The notes below the pieces were generated by a model that saw only the letters and a list, made by a program, of their open reading frames with translations, ran no database searches and was not told the DNA's origin. Source: Leucosporidium creatinivorum (taxonomy: Eukaryota > Basidiomycota > Microbotryomycetes > Leucosporidiales > Leucosporidiaceae). From it: DNA of 64,000 nt. The stretch covers positions 681,573 through 745,572 of the forward strand of contig BCKL01000010.1 of assembly GCA_001600635.1 (NCBI GenBank). Direction: 5' to 3'. Positions 11,101-22,532 of this stretch are shown here, piece by piece. Numbering within the stretch: the stretch's first letter is position 1; each line of letters begins with the position of its first letter. Both the position numbers and the translations under genes were made by a program.

Positions 11101-12253
11101 GAGATTAGTGACGCCGAGGGGAGAGGGGCGACTGTCGAGGCGTACCATGATCTGAATAAGGTTCTGCCCACCAACCTCGCCTACTCCAAGCAGCCCTTTG
11201 CACGCGCCTGGTCCAAATTCGGCCTCAAAGTCGTCCGAGATGAGCTGAAGGAGCTGGATAGGCTGCGAAATCGAGTCGAGGAAGATCTGGTACTCGGTCG
11301 AGAAGGCGGCGTCGCAAACGACCTCCTCTGCGACCTCCTTGACGAGAGCATGGTACGCTGCAAATGCTCTGCGAATCTGAGGGCGCCAGACTGAAGCTTG
11401 CTTCCATTCGGGGCCGGTGAGGGCGCCCGAGGCGAGGAGGGAGCGGATAGAGGTGAGGAGGGCTTGGGGTGAAGGAGGGTTGCGAGGCGGGCAGATGGGG
11501 AAGGCGTGCTTGAGGGGTGCGGATTTGAGCATGGCGAGTCCCGAGGGCGTGATGAGGGTGTGAAGGCAGGGGAGAGGGGAGGTCTTGGTGTGCTTGAGCT
11601 GCGAGACCTGTTGATGTACAAGGGTCAGCTTGTGCGCAAAGCTAAGAGCTCAATGATTATGCAACAGAGCAGCCCGAGGCTGCAGTAGAACAGCTACTCG
11701 GACGCGGCGGCGGTAGCTCACAATTCCCTCGAAGGCCATCGACAATCCGCTGGAGAAGCCAACCTCTCGTAGCGAAGTAGCCCATGCTTCGTCATCCTGA
11801 TCCAAAGCAGCTTTGATGACCTGCTTGATGGCGCTTCTTCCGACCTCGAGGTTCTTGTCCGAAGCGACGTCCAGAGGCGAACGACCTTGTTCGATGCCGG
11901 TGCAGAGCCATGCTTCGATGGTGCGGTTGGCTTCCACCCAGTCTAAGATCTCGCTCACGCCGAGATAGCGTAGTGAGGTGGCGTAGAAGGTCGAGTACAG
12001 GCTCTGCAGCAGAAGGAAGCGATGAGGAGGAGGGGGATTTATTAGCGATGCGCGCCTTAACGGCTTTGCTGTAGCTGTGAAGCCAGCACGAAGCGGAAGC
12101 TGTAGGAAGATAGCTTACAGACAGTGCATGCGCGACCTGATCCGATAATGGTGTGTTCAAAGGGAGGGGAACGCCTGGCTGAAGACACCGCGCGCCGCAG
12201 GAGGGACTTGTACCGAGGCCGAAGGGCAGCGGCGGAGCCCTTGCCTGCGCCAT
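8200..12253 (-). CDS. Large coiled-coil and TPR protein, function unknown
   Basis: A gene of many exons encodes a protein of about 1000 residues. From the start MAQARAPPLPFG at 12253 the order is: a helical region (SEILDWVEANRTIEAWLCTG, with ankyrin-like RSPLDVASDKN); a long charged coiled coil (about 10600-11080, rich in KELEAELEKAKEKEAR); a Pro/Ser-rich segment; a Lys-rich run (VKKKGKKKKKGKSALR); a Cys cluster (CTDDACCTACAGEM, later CCPPDRCTGD); and C-terminal helical repeats. The last exons read like tetratricopeptide repeats: NAHFGDHTPEAYLHSINAF, YWSNAAAARIKIGGF, then YREAISDCSMALALDPVCVK and ALYRRGTALAMMGRWADSV. The C-terminal TPR resembles co-chaperone TPRs, but the whole architecture is not one I recognise. 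Introns are about 60-120 nt. The gene could in principle be two neighbours, but the frame continues through compatible splice sites. Confidence 0.72.
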
Positions 12254-12553
12254 GTTGAAGCAGTTCGAGCTGTACCGAGAGCGCGGACAAGTCGAGGATA
12301 GAAGACGAGATGAATTGGAGGAGAGAGAGCCGCGCTTCCGACTCCGCGCTGCTCGAAATGCGCTCGGTCAGGAGGAGAGTGTTCTCACGAGTACGGCTTC
12401 CGCTGATGTAGTGCAAAGCTTCTGTATAGCTAGAATAATGTCTCTGCCTCTCCGAACTCGCGACGTCGCTGCTAGCCCTGCCTGACGCTAAGGTCGACCG
12501 AGGTGCTCTGCCGACTCTTCGAGCTCTTACTTCATTCGCCAACGAGTAGCACG
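12254..12553. other. Short intergenic region
   Basis: 300 nt separate two genes of the same orientation. No separate signal is seen. Confidence 0.5.
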
Positions 12554-15228
12554 CTACCAATACTGGTCTGGAATAAAGAGCGGATCTCCTCGTCTCTCCT
12601 TGCCCTGCCGTACGATCAGAGCCGTTAGCTACTGCCTCCCTGCTTCCGCGCCGAGCACCGAACTCGAACTCACCAGCTCCTCCCAGCTCACACAAGCCTC
12701 CAGCGAGCTCTTGCCGACGTAGATGAGAAGCTAATAGTGTGACCAAGGGTCAGCTACAGCGCTCGTCCGCTGAAACGAGCTCGGCAGACTCACCTTCAAG
12801 TCGAGCTGAGCCCACTGCTTCCCCTCCTCAGTCCCCCTCACCGGCGAGACGGCGACGAGGGACGCCAGATCGGCAGTAGCGGTGCCAATAACGTGATAGG
12901 TCGAATGCGGGATCCCTGCGCAGCCGAGAGGACCGTCAGCTCCATTCGTAGCGCCAAGCTGCTCCTCGCCGAAAGACCGCTCACCCTTCGAATCAGTCAT
13001 CCAGTCATCGGTAGCCGGTTCGGAATCAAGGTCATGCGCAAAGAGCTCAACGGAGAAGGTTGTGTCGGTAGAAGAGAGGTCGTGCTTGACGTTATAGACC
13101 TTCCCGACCGGCTCGGAGGGGTCGAGGGTCATTCCCTGTGCTCGTCAAGTCAGCTCTACGGTCCTTCTGCCGACGAGAAAGGTTACCCACCTTCTTCACT
13201 ACCGCGGTCCACTTGCCCAAGATATACCTCGCCCCACTAACACTAGTAAACACCTCCCTCTCCATCCCCATCTCCCAATTCTCGCTCCATCCAACAGCAC
13301 TCCCAATCCCCAGATCCCACGCACACGTCCTCTTCTTGACCGTCTCGGACAAATAGAACCTCAATGCTCCCTCAGCTACAGCCGTATGAGAGGGGATCTC
13401 GGGGATGAGGAGCGAGATGCCCGAGGGAGAGAAAGTGGAGGAGAGACGGTGTTGGACGTAGGGGGATTCGCCGAAGCCGCCGGAGAGGAGGATGGAGGTT
13501 GCTGAGCCGCGGGGGAGGATGGAAGAGAGGCGGACGAGCAGGGCGTCGACGGTGGGGCGGAAGAGGGAGTCGATCTCTTGCCTGTGTGCCGAGTGGTGCG
13601 CCGAGCCGAGTGGTCAGCTCGGTCCTCGGCGAGTCGACGACGAGGGGAGAAGCGGAGGAAGCTCACCCACTGAACCTGATACACCCACCAGTGATCCCCG
13701 CGCTCTTATCCTCCCCCTCACTCGCGACTCTTAACCTCACGCCCTCCTCCCCAACATCCTCCGCACAGCGAAACTTTGTCTTGACCTTCCCTTCAAATTC
13801 GTCCATCACACTCTGGACATACACCGGCTTATTGAACTTGGACTTCCCCAGCCTCTTTGTGAGAAGGGAGGAGAAGGCGGAAGTGACGGTCGATGCGCCG
13901 AAAGGGAGTCGGGAAACGGCTTCGTAGGAGCGGAGTTTGAGGGAGGGAGAGTGCGAGGAGACGGTATAGCCAGTAATGGAGGTGCCGTATTCGGCGGCGT
14001 CGCAGATGGCGAAGGAGGAGCCTTCCTGTTGGCGGTGGTGGGAGGAAGGTCAGCTCGGCGGGGCAGAAGGAAGGAGAGGCAGGACTCACTTTGAGCCAGG
14101 TAGAGTCGGCGTTGCGAGTGTGGCGTCGAGCAAAGAAGACAGTGGCGGTAGGCTCCTTGACGAAGACCTATCGGAATGAAGGAGACGGTCAGCGAGACGT
14201 CTCGGCGCTTCAAGAATCGTCCGTTCGCCGACGCTCTCCGCACGCCTCCTCCGCCCTAAACCCTCAACGCCAGGATACCAAGCGAATGATACTCACCAAC
14301 CTCCCCACCTCAAACCCCTTAGGCAACAAGCCCGCCAACTCCATCCCCTCCCTCAACTGCGCCGTCTCGGTCGCTCCCCAATCGGCCGGATGAGTGAGGA
14401 TAAAGATAGCTGATGGCCAGAGACGGACAAAAATCTCTTCTCCGGAAGGCGTCGTCTCGGCGAACCAGGCGTGGGCGCTGATGATGTGGAGGGGGAGGCG
14501 ATCAGCGCCGAGTCGGCAAGAGAGGGGATGGACGGCAGAGCTCACCAGGCAACGAGGTGCTTCAACAACGCAGCGTAGATCTGAGCTAACCGAGGCCCCT
14601 CATAAGCCATCATCTTCTTCCCTCCCTTGACCGGCGTCGAGTTCGAGTCCAACACCTCCCACCCCTCATTCTCCTCCGCCGCATCCACCAGACCCTCCGG
14701 CGTCACGCTCCTCGTCAACGGGCTGCCCAATACTCCAGATCCTCCGAGAAAGCTGGCCGAATCCACCGATAGCGAGGAGGAGGAAGCGGTGACAGAGTTC
14801 GGCGCTGGACTCGGAGGAGGGGGTTTCGACTTCTTAGCGAGTTTATTGACCTCCTTCCCCTCCCTCTTCCCCGTCGCCGTCGTTGCAGGCGGCTTCATCT
14901 GCATCTTGAACTTCTCCACCAGTATCCATCCCTCCCCCTTGGCCCTCTCCCTCGCCGCCGGCGTCGCAACCTCCGCTCCGAAAGCCCTCGGCTGATCCCT
15001 GCGATCATAGTAGATCGCACTGGGATGTCTAGAAGGTAGCGGAGGAGCACAGGTAGAAGTAGGAAAGGAGGGGTAAGAGGCGACGGTGCGGATGTTGGAG
15101 GAGGGGGTAGAGTCGAAGGTGAGGTGCGAGAGGGAGACGGAGGAGAAGGAGTTGCCGATGTCGATGCTGAGTAATAGGCGTTGGGGGCCGTAGTAGGGGA
15201 TGCTGTCGACGCGAGGGGAGGATGCCAT
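12554..15228 (-). CDS. Hsp70-like ATPase (actin-like ATPase fold, HSPA12-type)
   Basis: The protein carries the spaced signatures of the Hsp70/actin ATPase fold in its divergent, HSPA12-like form. These are the N-terminal phosphate-1 loop LLSIDIGNSFSSVSLSHL, ILTHPADWG, the phosphate-2-type segment ICDAAEYGTSITGY, and the adenosine-loop-type LLSGGFGESPYVQHRLSSTF. The usual Hsp70 substrate-binding domain is not evident. The C-terminus is a beta-rich extension ending SWEEL plus GKERRGDPLFIPDQYW. A Ser/Pro/Lys-rich insert follows KFKMQMKPP. I chose MASSPRVDS at 15228 because the ATPase domain begins about 20 residues later. The frame stays open upstream to 15558, but that extension has no conserved content. 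Its partners and role are unknown. It shares a divergent promoter region with the flippase gene. Confidence 0.82.
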
Positions 15229-16018
15229 GTTGGAGGACGTTTCGACGCTCAGGCGAACGGCGCTGGAGGGCTGGGCCGAGGGAGCGGAAGCAAGATGGAG
15301 GGGGCTGTAGTCCAGTAGGGTGAAAGGGCGCTGCTGGCGGCTGCCAAAGATGAGCCTGGGTACTCCTGCAGCTGCTCCGACGAGCGCAAAAGATACAGAG
15401 CAAAGCTGCAACACGACAAGGGCAGGCTGAGAGGAGGTCCGAGGAGAGGGCAGGCCCAAGCGGGGAAGCAGTGAGTAAATGCTGCAGAATGCAGTGACGT
15501 ATCCGTGCAGCAGGAAGAGCGACTGCCGAGCTGTATCGAGGTGCAGATTGGCCGTCACGTTGAGCCCACGGCGCGTCGGCCGGCGCTCAATGAAAGTCGT
15601 GATTGTAGGTCATCAAAGCCGCCGGGAGCCAGGGCTGTAGGCTGAGTAGTCTTCTGTATGTGTTTACAAGCTGTAAGAGCAGCGAGCGCCGAGCAGGAAT
15701 GAAGCGCAAGAGAGCAAACCCAATTTCTCTCGGGAGCTGAGAGCGACGCGCTTCGACTTTACGGCTTTCGCTTCCGCCTACATTCTCTCGTTCACTTCAA
15801 ATCGACTACAGCAGCAAGCAGGAGGGAGCAGTATTCGGAGCTATCGACCTACACCTTCATCCGCCCAGCCAGCGCTCACACCTCCGTTCCGTTCGTTCGG
15901 CCTTCCCGCCCGTCGTCGCTGTTCCCTTTCCGCCTCTCCCTCACAGCAGCGACTCTACTCGGCTACACGATCTCAGTGACCTACAGAATCACCCCAGGCG
16001 CTCTCTCTACGCGCCAGG
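15229..16018. promoter_or_regulatory. Divergent intergenic region (Hsp70-like / flippase)
   Basis: 790 nt separate two diverging starts (15228 minus, 16019 plus) and so must hold both promoters. The flippase side (about 15840-16018) is pyrimidine-rich. No individual factor site can be supported. Confidence 0.5.
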
Positions 16019-19000
16019 ATGGCCTTCCGTCGTCTCCTGCACCCTCATCGACACGCCGACTCTCTCGAGGACCAGTTTGCTCCCGATGGGCGGAACTTGT
16101 CCGACTCAACACACCCGGATTATGACCCTGCTACAGATCCAGAACTTCGTAAGTAGCCCGCTTTACCACCCTACAGCTTACAAAGCGGTTGCTTTAGCCC
16201 CGTTTCTCGCGCGTCGGTTTGCGCGGTGTCGGGTTCGGCCTTGGCGAGGGCTCGAGCTGATGCTGGGGATTCGGCGCGCTTGTACGGAGGTACGGGAAGG
16301 ATGTAGGAGAACGCAGGAGGAGCTACGGCTGCTGTAGGGGAGCTGGGAGCTGTCGGCGGAGGAGGGATTAGCGCGTTGAAGGATGTGGAGGGCCGTGATG
16401 AGGGGGAGGGGAGAGGCGCTGGCTCAAGGTCATTAAGCTCGCGCCTCTCGCAGAGATTCCCTGGTCTTGCTACGCTCTGTGATCCCGCTCGCTAGGCGGA
16501 GCTGCCGTAGCCTTTCCTCGGTGTCGTGCAGCTCGCACCGGTCGAGGAAGATGCGGATTTCGGACGTCAAGGGCTAGCTCTGAAGGGAGCTGGGAGCGTG
16601 CTTCAGATATCTGTACATGTACATCATATCTCCCGGCCCTGCGTGCTTTCCTTCGAGCTCCTCAACTCCTCAGCTCAGCTACCGACGAGCTCTCCGCTGA
16701 CTGAACCTTCGTCGTCTCCCCATCTGCAGGCCTTCGCGTAACCCACACCGCCGCCGAATCTATCCATGAGTCGATCCGAGAAGAAGACCGTCGGCGGATG
16801 AAGCGACTAGCCTCACGGCGCGGCAAGAAGGGCTCCAACGACTCGGACCCTTCACAAGGCGGCGGCGGCAGCTCGCTTAAACCCAAACGCTCCCTCTTCA
16901 CCCGCCGGAAACGCGCCGCCTCGACTCCCCCAGAACCGAATAGTGCCACCGCGCCGACCTTCCTATCGGCGGAGGATGAGAAGGAGTTGGGACCGGAGGA
17001 ACGGGCGCAGTTGGAGAGGCAGAGGACGAGGGCCAATGCGGCGGCGGAGGCGGAGGAGAGTGCGAGGAGGCAGGAGAGGCAGGATGAAAAGAAGGGGAAG
17101 AAGGGCGAGGCGCAGAAGACGAGGAGGGCGGTTTATGTCAATTTGGAGGGACCGCTCACGGATCCGAGAGGGTATGAGCGGAACAAGGTTCGGACGAGCA
17201 AGTATACGCTCTTGAGCTTCATCCCCAAGGTGAGTAGTGATGCTTGCAGCTTTGAAAGGCGCTTCTTCGAACTGAGGCTGACCTCTCTTGCCCCTTCAGA
17301 ACCTGATGGAGCAGTTCCGCCGAGTCGCCAATATCTACTTCCTCGCCCTCGTCATCCTGCAAGGTGAGCTTACCCAAGTTCCGAGAAAAGTCTAGGATGT
17401 TAGTTAACCCCTCCCGCTTCCCCAGTCTTCCCCATCTTCGGCGCCGCCTCACCCCAAATCGGCATGCTCCCTCTCGTCGCCGTCGTCGCCCTCACCGGCA
17501 TCAAGGACGGTATCGAGGACTCTCGTCGTCACTCCCTCGACAACGCCGTCAACAACTCGGCCGTTACCCGCCTCGGCGACTGGAAGAATGTCAACCAGCC
17601 CCTCATCACCTCCAAGTGGTGGCAATTCGGCCTCGGACCCTCGGACAAGGCGCACAAGATCTCGCGGGGAGTTCGCAAGCTCCGCGAGAAGGAAGGATCC
17701 TACGACGCTGCCTTCCTCTACGCCGACACGCTCGACGCCGACCAGACGCAGGAGACGATCGACGAGCGGGCGCTCGAGCAGCAGATCAACAAGAATGGCA
17801 GCTCGTACACCATCGACGCCTACCCTCCCTCTCGTGCTCGCTCCAACACTATCGACTCTTACGGCCCTCCCTCTCTCTCCGGCCACTCGCAGCGCTCGCG
17901 CAAATCCTCCTCCGACGTCGTCTCCTACAACCACGCCACCCCGGGTACCGCCAAATGGGAGCGTACGCTCTGGAAGAAGCTCGAAGTGGGCGACATCGTC
18001 CTATTGCAGGAGGACGACCAAATCCCCGCCGACATTGTCGTCCTCTCGACCTCCGACCCCGAGGGCGTCTGTTACGTCGAGACCAAGAACCTCGACGGGG
18101 AGACGAACCTTAAGCCTCGCAAGAGTTTGAAGGCGACGATGGGCATCGGCAACGAGGAGGATGTCGAGCATGCCCAGTTTTGGATCGACTCGGAGCCGCC
18201 GCATGCCAACCTTTATTCGTACAATGCTGTCCTCAAGTATCGAACGCAAGGGGAGCAGTTGGGGATGGAGCATCCGATTACGGAGGGGAGGAGGAGGGAG
18301 ATGGGCAAGGAGGTGCAGGAGCCGGTGACGATCAATGAGCTGCTCCTGAGGGGATGCGCGCTGAGGAATACCAAGTGGGTCATCGGACTCGTCGTCTTCA
18401 CGGGTGCAGATACCAAGATCATGCTCAATCAGGGTGCGTCCTCTTCTGCTCGCTACTCCCCTTCTCGCTCGAGCTGACCCCTCCCCTCTCCCTCTCCGAC
18501 AGGCGAGACCCCCTCGAAACGCTCCAAGATCGAGAAGGAGACCAACTTCAACGTCCTCGTCAACTTCATCATTCTCATGGGACTCTGCATCGGGTGCGCC
18601 ATCGCCGACGGCGTCTTTGATCAGGTCGACAATCGCTCGGCCAACTTCTTCGAACCGGGAGGAGAAGCTTCGTCCGTCTCGGCGTTGAATGGTCTCGTTA
18701 CGTTTGGGTGAGTAGGAGGCGCAAAGGAGGACCGAGAACGTGAGCTGACCCTCTCTGTCTTCGCGCAGAGCCACCCTCATCCTCTTCCAGAACATCGTCC
18801 CCATCTCGCTCGTCATCACCGTCGAGCTCGTCAAGACGATCCAGGCCTTCTTCATCTACCAGGATCTCGACATGTACTACGAGCCGGTGCGTAGCCTCCC
18901 TCCGTCCCTCTCGAGGACCCGTGCTAACCTCTCCCCTGCTACAGCTCGATCACCCCTGCGTGCCCAAGACTTGGAACATCTCGGACGACCTCGGTCAGAT

Positions 19001-22000
19001 CGAATACGTCTTTTCCGACAAGACGGGAACCCTCACACAGAACGTCATGGAGTTCCAAAAGTGCGCCGTCGCGGGCGTCGCCTACGGAGAAGGCATCACC
19101 GAGGCCATGCTCGGCGCTGCCAAGCGCGAAGGACGGGATACCTCGGCGTTCGACCCCGCGCAGAACGTCGGACACCTCACCGAGCGCAAGGATCTCATGC
19201 TTCAGACCATGAAGGCGTCCTTCAAGAACCGCTACCTCCGCGACGACCGACTCACCCTCATCTCCCCTCCTCTCGCCGAGGATCTCACCGCCCGCTCGGA
19301 CCACCAGCGCCAACTCGTCGACTTCTGGCGCGCCCTCGCCATTTGCCATACCGTCATTGCCGACAGGTTCGACCCCGACAACGAGAACCTCATCGAGTAC
19401 AAGGCCGAGTCGCCCGATGAAGCCGCACTCGTCTCCGCCGCCCGAGACGTCGGGTTCGTCTTCATCAGCCGCACCAACGCCGAGATCGAGATCGAGGTGA
19501 TGGGCCAGCCCGAGCGCTACACTCCTCTCCGTACCCTCGCTTTCAACTCCTCCCGCAAGCGCATGTCTACCCTCGTTCGCACGCCCGACAACCGGATCCT
19601 CCTCATCTGCAAAGGCGCCGACTCGGTCATCTACCAACGCCTGCGCGAGGATCACGATCAAGAGCTCATCGCCTCGACCACTCAGCATCTCGAGGACTTT
19701 GCCAACGCCGGTCTGCGCACGCTGTGCATCTCGAGCAAGTACGTTACCGAGGAGGAGTTCTCGCGCTGGAGCAAGATTTATGATGCGGCGTGTGCGTCGA
19801 TTGAGGATCGCGAGGAGGAGATTGAGAAGGCGTGTGAGATGATCGAGGGAGGGTTGACGATTTTGGGAGCGACAGCGTTGGAGGATAAGCTGCAGGAGGG
19901 AGTGCCCGAGGCGATTGCGCAGCTGCACAAGGCGGGACTGAAGTTGTGGATCTTGACTGGTGTGTATCTCTCTCCCTCCTGATGAGGCGCAGTAGAGCTG
20001 ATCTTCGATCTCTCCCCTCGCAGGCGACAAGCTTCAAACCGCCATCGAGATTGGCTTCTCCTGCAACCTCCTCACCAACAACATGGAGATCGTGAGTCGG
20101 CTCGAGCCCTCCCCCTTCTACTCGACTGACCCTCCTCCACTCGCAGATGATCATCTCGGCCGAATCGGAGGAAGGAGCTCGCGCCCAAATCGAAGCCGCC
20201 CACGACAAGGTCACTCGCGCCGCCGCTGGCCTCGCTCCTCGAGACGAGAAGGTCACCGTCAAGACTGGAGGATTCGCCGTCGTTATCGATGGAGAGACGC
20301 TTCGTTACGCCCTCGACGACTCGCTCAAGCCCATGTTCCTCGACTTGACGACTCAGTGCGATACCGTCGTCTGCTGTCGTGTCTCGCCATCGCAGAAGGC
20401 GTTGACCGTAAAGCTCGTCAAGGATGGCAAGCAGGCGATGACTCTCGCTATCGGTGATGGTGAGTTGTAGCGTCGAGGCCCCCAGCGCCGAAGCTGACCT
20501 CGCTGTTCGCAGGCGCCAACGACGTCGCCATGATCCAGGAGGCGCACATCGGAGTCGGTATCGCTGGTCTCGAGGGAGCTCAGGCTTCCATGTCGGCCGA
20601 CTACGCCGTAGGACAGTTCCGCTTCCTCACCAAGCTGCTGCTCGTTCACGGTCGCTGGTGCTATATCCGAGTCGCCGACATGTAAGCTTGCTCTCTTCCT
20701 CTTGATTTTCACCAGAGCTGACTCGCTCCTTACAGGCACGCCACCTTCTTCTATAAGAACATCGTCTGGACCCTCACCCTCTTCCTCTACCAAATCTTCT
20801 GCAAGTGAGTCGCCGAAATCGCTTGCTTGCTCCTCTCGAATCCTCGCTTACCCCTCCAACCACAGCTTCGACGCCACCTACCTTTACGACTACACCCTGA
20901 TTATGCTCTTCAACCTGGTCTTCACGTCCCTCCCCGTCGCCGTGCTCGGAATTGTGAGTTCGAAGTTTCGCTCGACTTACCAGCTAAGCTAACCTCTCGC
21001 TTCCCAAACCAACAGTTCGATAAGGACGTCAGCGCAGAGACCTCGCTCAACGTCCCTCAACTCTACCGTCGTGGTATCCTCGGGCTCGAATGGACTCGCC
21101 TCAAGTTCTACTTCTTCATGCTGGACGGTCTCTACCAATCGTTCATCTCGTTCTTCGTCCCCTACATGGTCTACTCGCTCGCCACCACCCTCTCCGTCAC
21201 TGGTCATGACTTTAGCGTCTGGGAGTTTGGAACGACCGTCGCCGCCTGCGCCGTCACCTCGGCCAACCTCTTCGTCGGTCTCCACATTCGCTACTGGACA
21301 TGGATGGTGTTCGTCATCATCATTGCCTCGACGCTCGCTTTCCACGTTTGGATCGCCATCTACTCGCAGTTCGAGGTCTTTACGTTCCAGAACGAGCTCA
21401 TTTGTGAGCTGCTCCTCCATCGCCTCGCCGAGAAGCCATCGCTGACCTCCAATTGCCTCTAACACAGACCTCTACTCGACTCTCGGCTTCTGGACGTCCA
21501 TCCTTCTCTCCCAGGTCGCCTCCATCGGTCCCAAGTGAGCTGCTCCCTCGGTGTCTCGTTGTTCTCCCCCGCTAACCGTGTTCCTTCATCAGGTTCGCGT
21601 ACAAGTACATCCAGAGCGCCTACTTCCCTCACGACTCGGACATTGTGCGCGAGATGGAGGTTCTCGGCGACACCAAGTCGTCCACCATCGACCTCGAGGC
21701 TCACGAGGAGCAGGCCCTCTTCCGCGGCAGCGCACCACCCACACCGAGCCACGATCCTCGAGATCGCACCTTCTCCAACGAGTCGTCGGCGCCGAGTACT
21801 CCGTATGAAGATGCCCACCAGGGCTACACCCCTACCGGCTCGCCGCCCCTCACGCCGAATCAGCAGCACTTCCAACAACAGCAACAGCAGCAGTACCAGC
21901 AACAGCAGTATCAACAGCAACAGCATTACGGCGCCAACATCCCCACCATCAACATCCAGGGCACGACGCCACGGGAGAGCTTCGCTTCGCACCACACCAC

Positions 22001-22178
22001 CGGCAGCGATTTCGACGCCTTCGACGACCGATGGAACTACGCCCAAGTCCCCTCGGCTACTACACTGGACCTCAATGGCGTCTCACCGTTGGAGCAGACG
22101 CGGATACAGGCTCGGCGGCAAGCGAGCGACAGCAGTTGGAGGAGCGCCGAGTCCCATCAGTCGGGCTATGCGATGTAG
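16019..22178 (+). CDS. DNF1: P4-ATPase phospholipid flippase, Dnf1/Dnf2-like
   Basis: Type IV P-type ATPases move aminophospholipids to the cytosolic leaflet of plasma and late secretory membranes. Exon 1 (16019-16148, [12 protein letters not shown]) joins, over an unusually long 581-nt intron, to a basic charged N-terminal region. Conserved parts follow in order: [20 protein letters not shown], the actuator motif NLDGETNLK, the phosphorylation site [10 protein letters not shown] (about 19017), the nucleotide-binding domain with [12 protein letters not shown], the hinge [19 protein letters not shown] split by an intron, then the C-terminal membrane helices ([18 protein letters not shown] and following). 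The tail after [12 protein letters not shown] is low-complexity with a polyglutamine run (21861-21926). About 15 exons; roughly 1500 residues, normal for Dnf1. The symbol is by family; whether it is DNF1 or DNF2 cannot be told. Dnf enzymes need a Cdc50/Lem3 partner, not in this window. Confidence 0.95.
21861..21926 (+). repeat. CAG/CAA tract coding polyglutamine in flippase tail
   Basis: Mostly CAG and CAA codons broken by a few TAC/TAT and TTC codons, in frame in the cytosolic tail. The mixed CAG/CAA spelling suggests an old tract rather than a fresh slippage expansion. Confidence 0.9.
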
Positions 22179-22532
22179 ATGACGATTCGACGAACACTTG
22201 ATTGTATCCGGTAGCACCTCTTTACGTTAGTACCCCCCTGCACGTCACTCTTGAATCCTAGTACACTTTGACATGATACCCTTCCCGTTTTTCCAAGGCT
22301 CGTTGGTCGCCGAGAGCAGAGAGCGAGGTGGCCAGGCAGTGAGGACAGCAGACTCGACAGCGCGTGAGCAGGACGGAAGAAGGGATGAGCGTCGACCTAC
22401 TCGACGGGTCGAAGCGCTCAACCAGCAGCTCTCGGCGGTCACGCGCCTCGCTTCTCGCTTCCGAGAGCGCTCTCGCCGGGTTGAATGGTGTCAACGAATT
22501 TGCATCTATCTGCTTCAACAGCTATCCTGCGC
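22179..22532. other. Convergent 3' flank, flippase and CCT5
   Basis: About 350 nt between two converging stop codons. It should hold both 3' UTRs; no other feature is seen. Confidence 0.5.

Noticed and set aside
15229-15558. Upstream in-frame extension of the Hsp70-like gene
   Set aside because: The extension is not conserved-looking, and the ATPase domain starts right after the internal Met at 15228.
18001-20030. Long minus-strand open frames opposite the flippase
   Set aside because: They are shadows of conserved P4-ATPase exons, with no domain or splice logic of their own.
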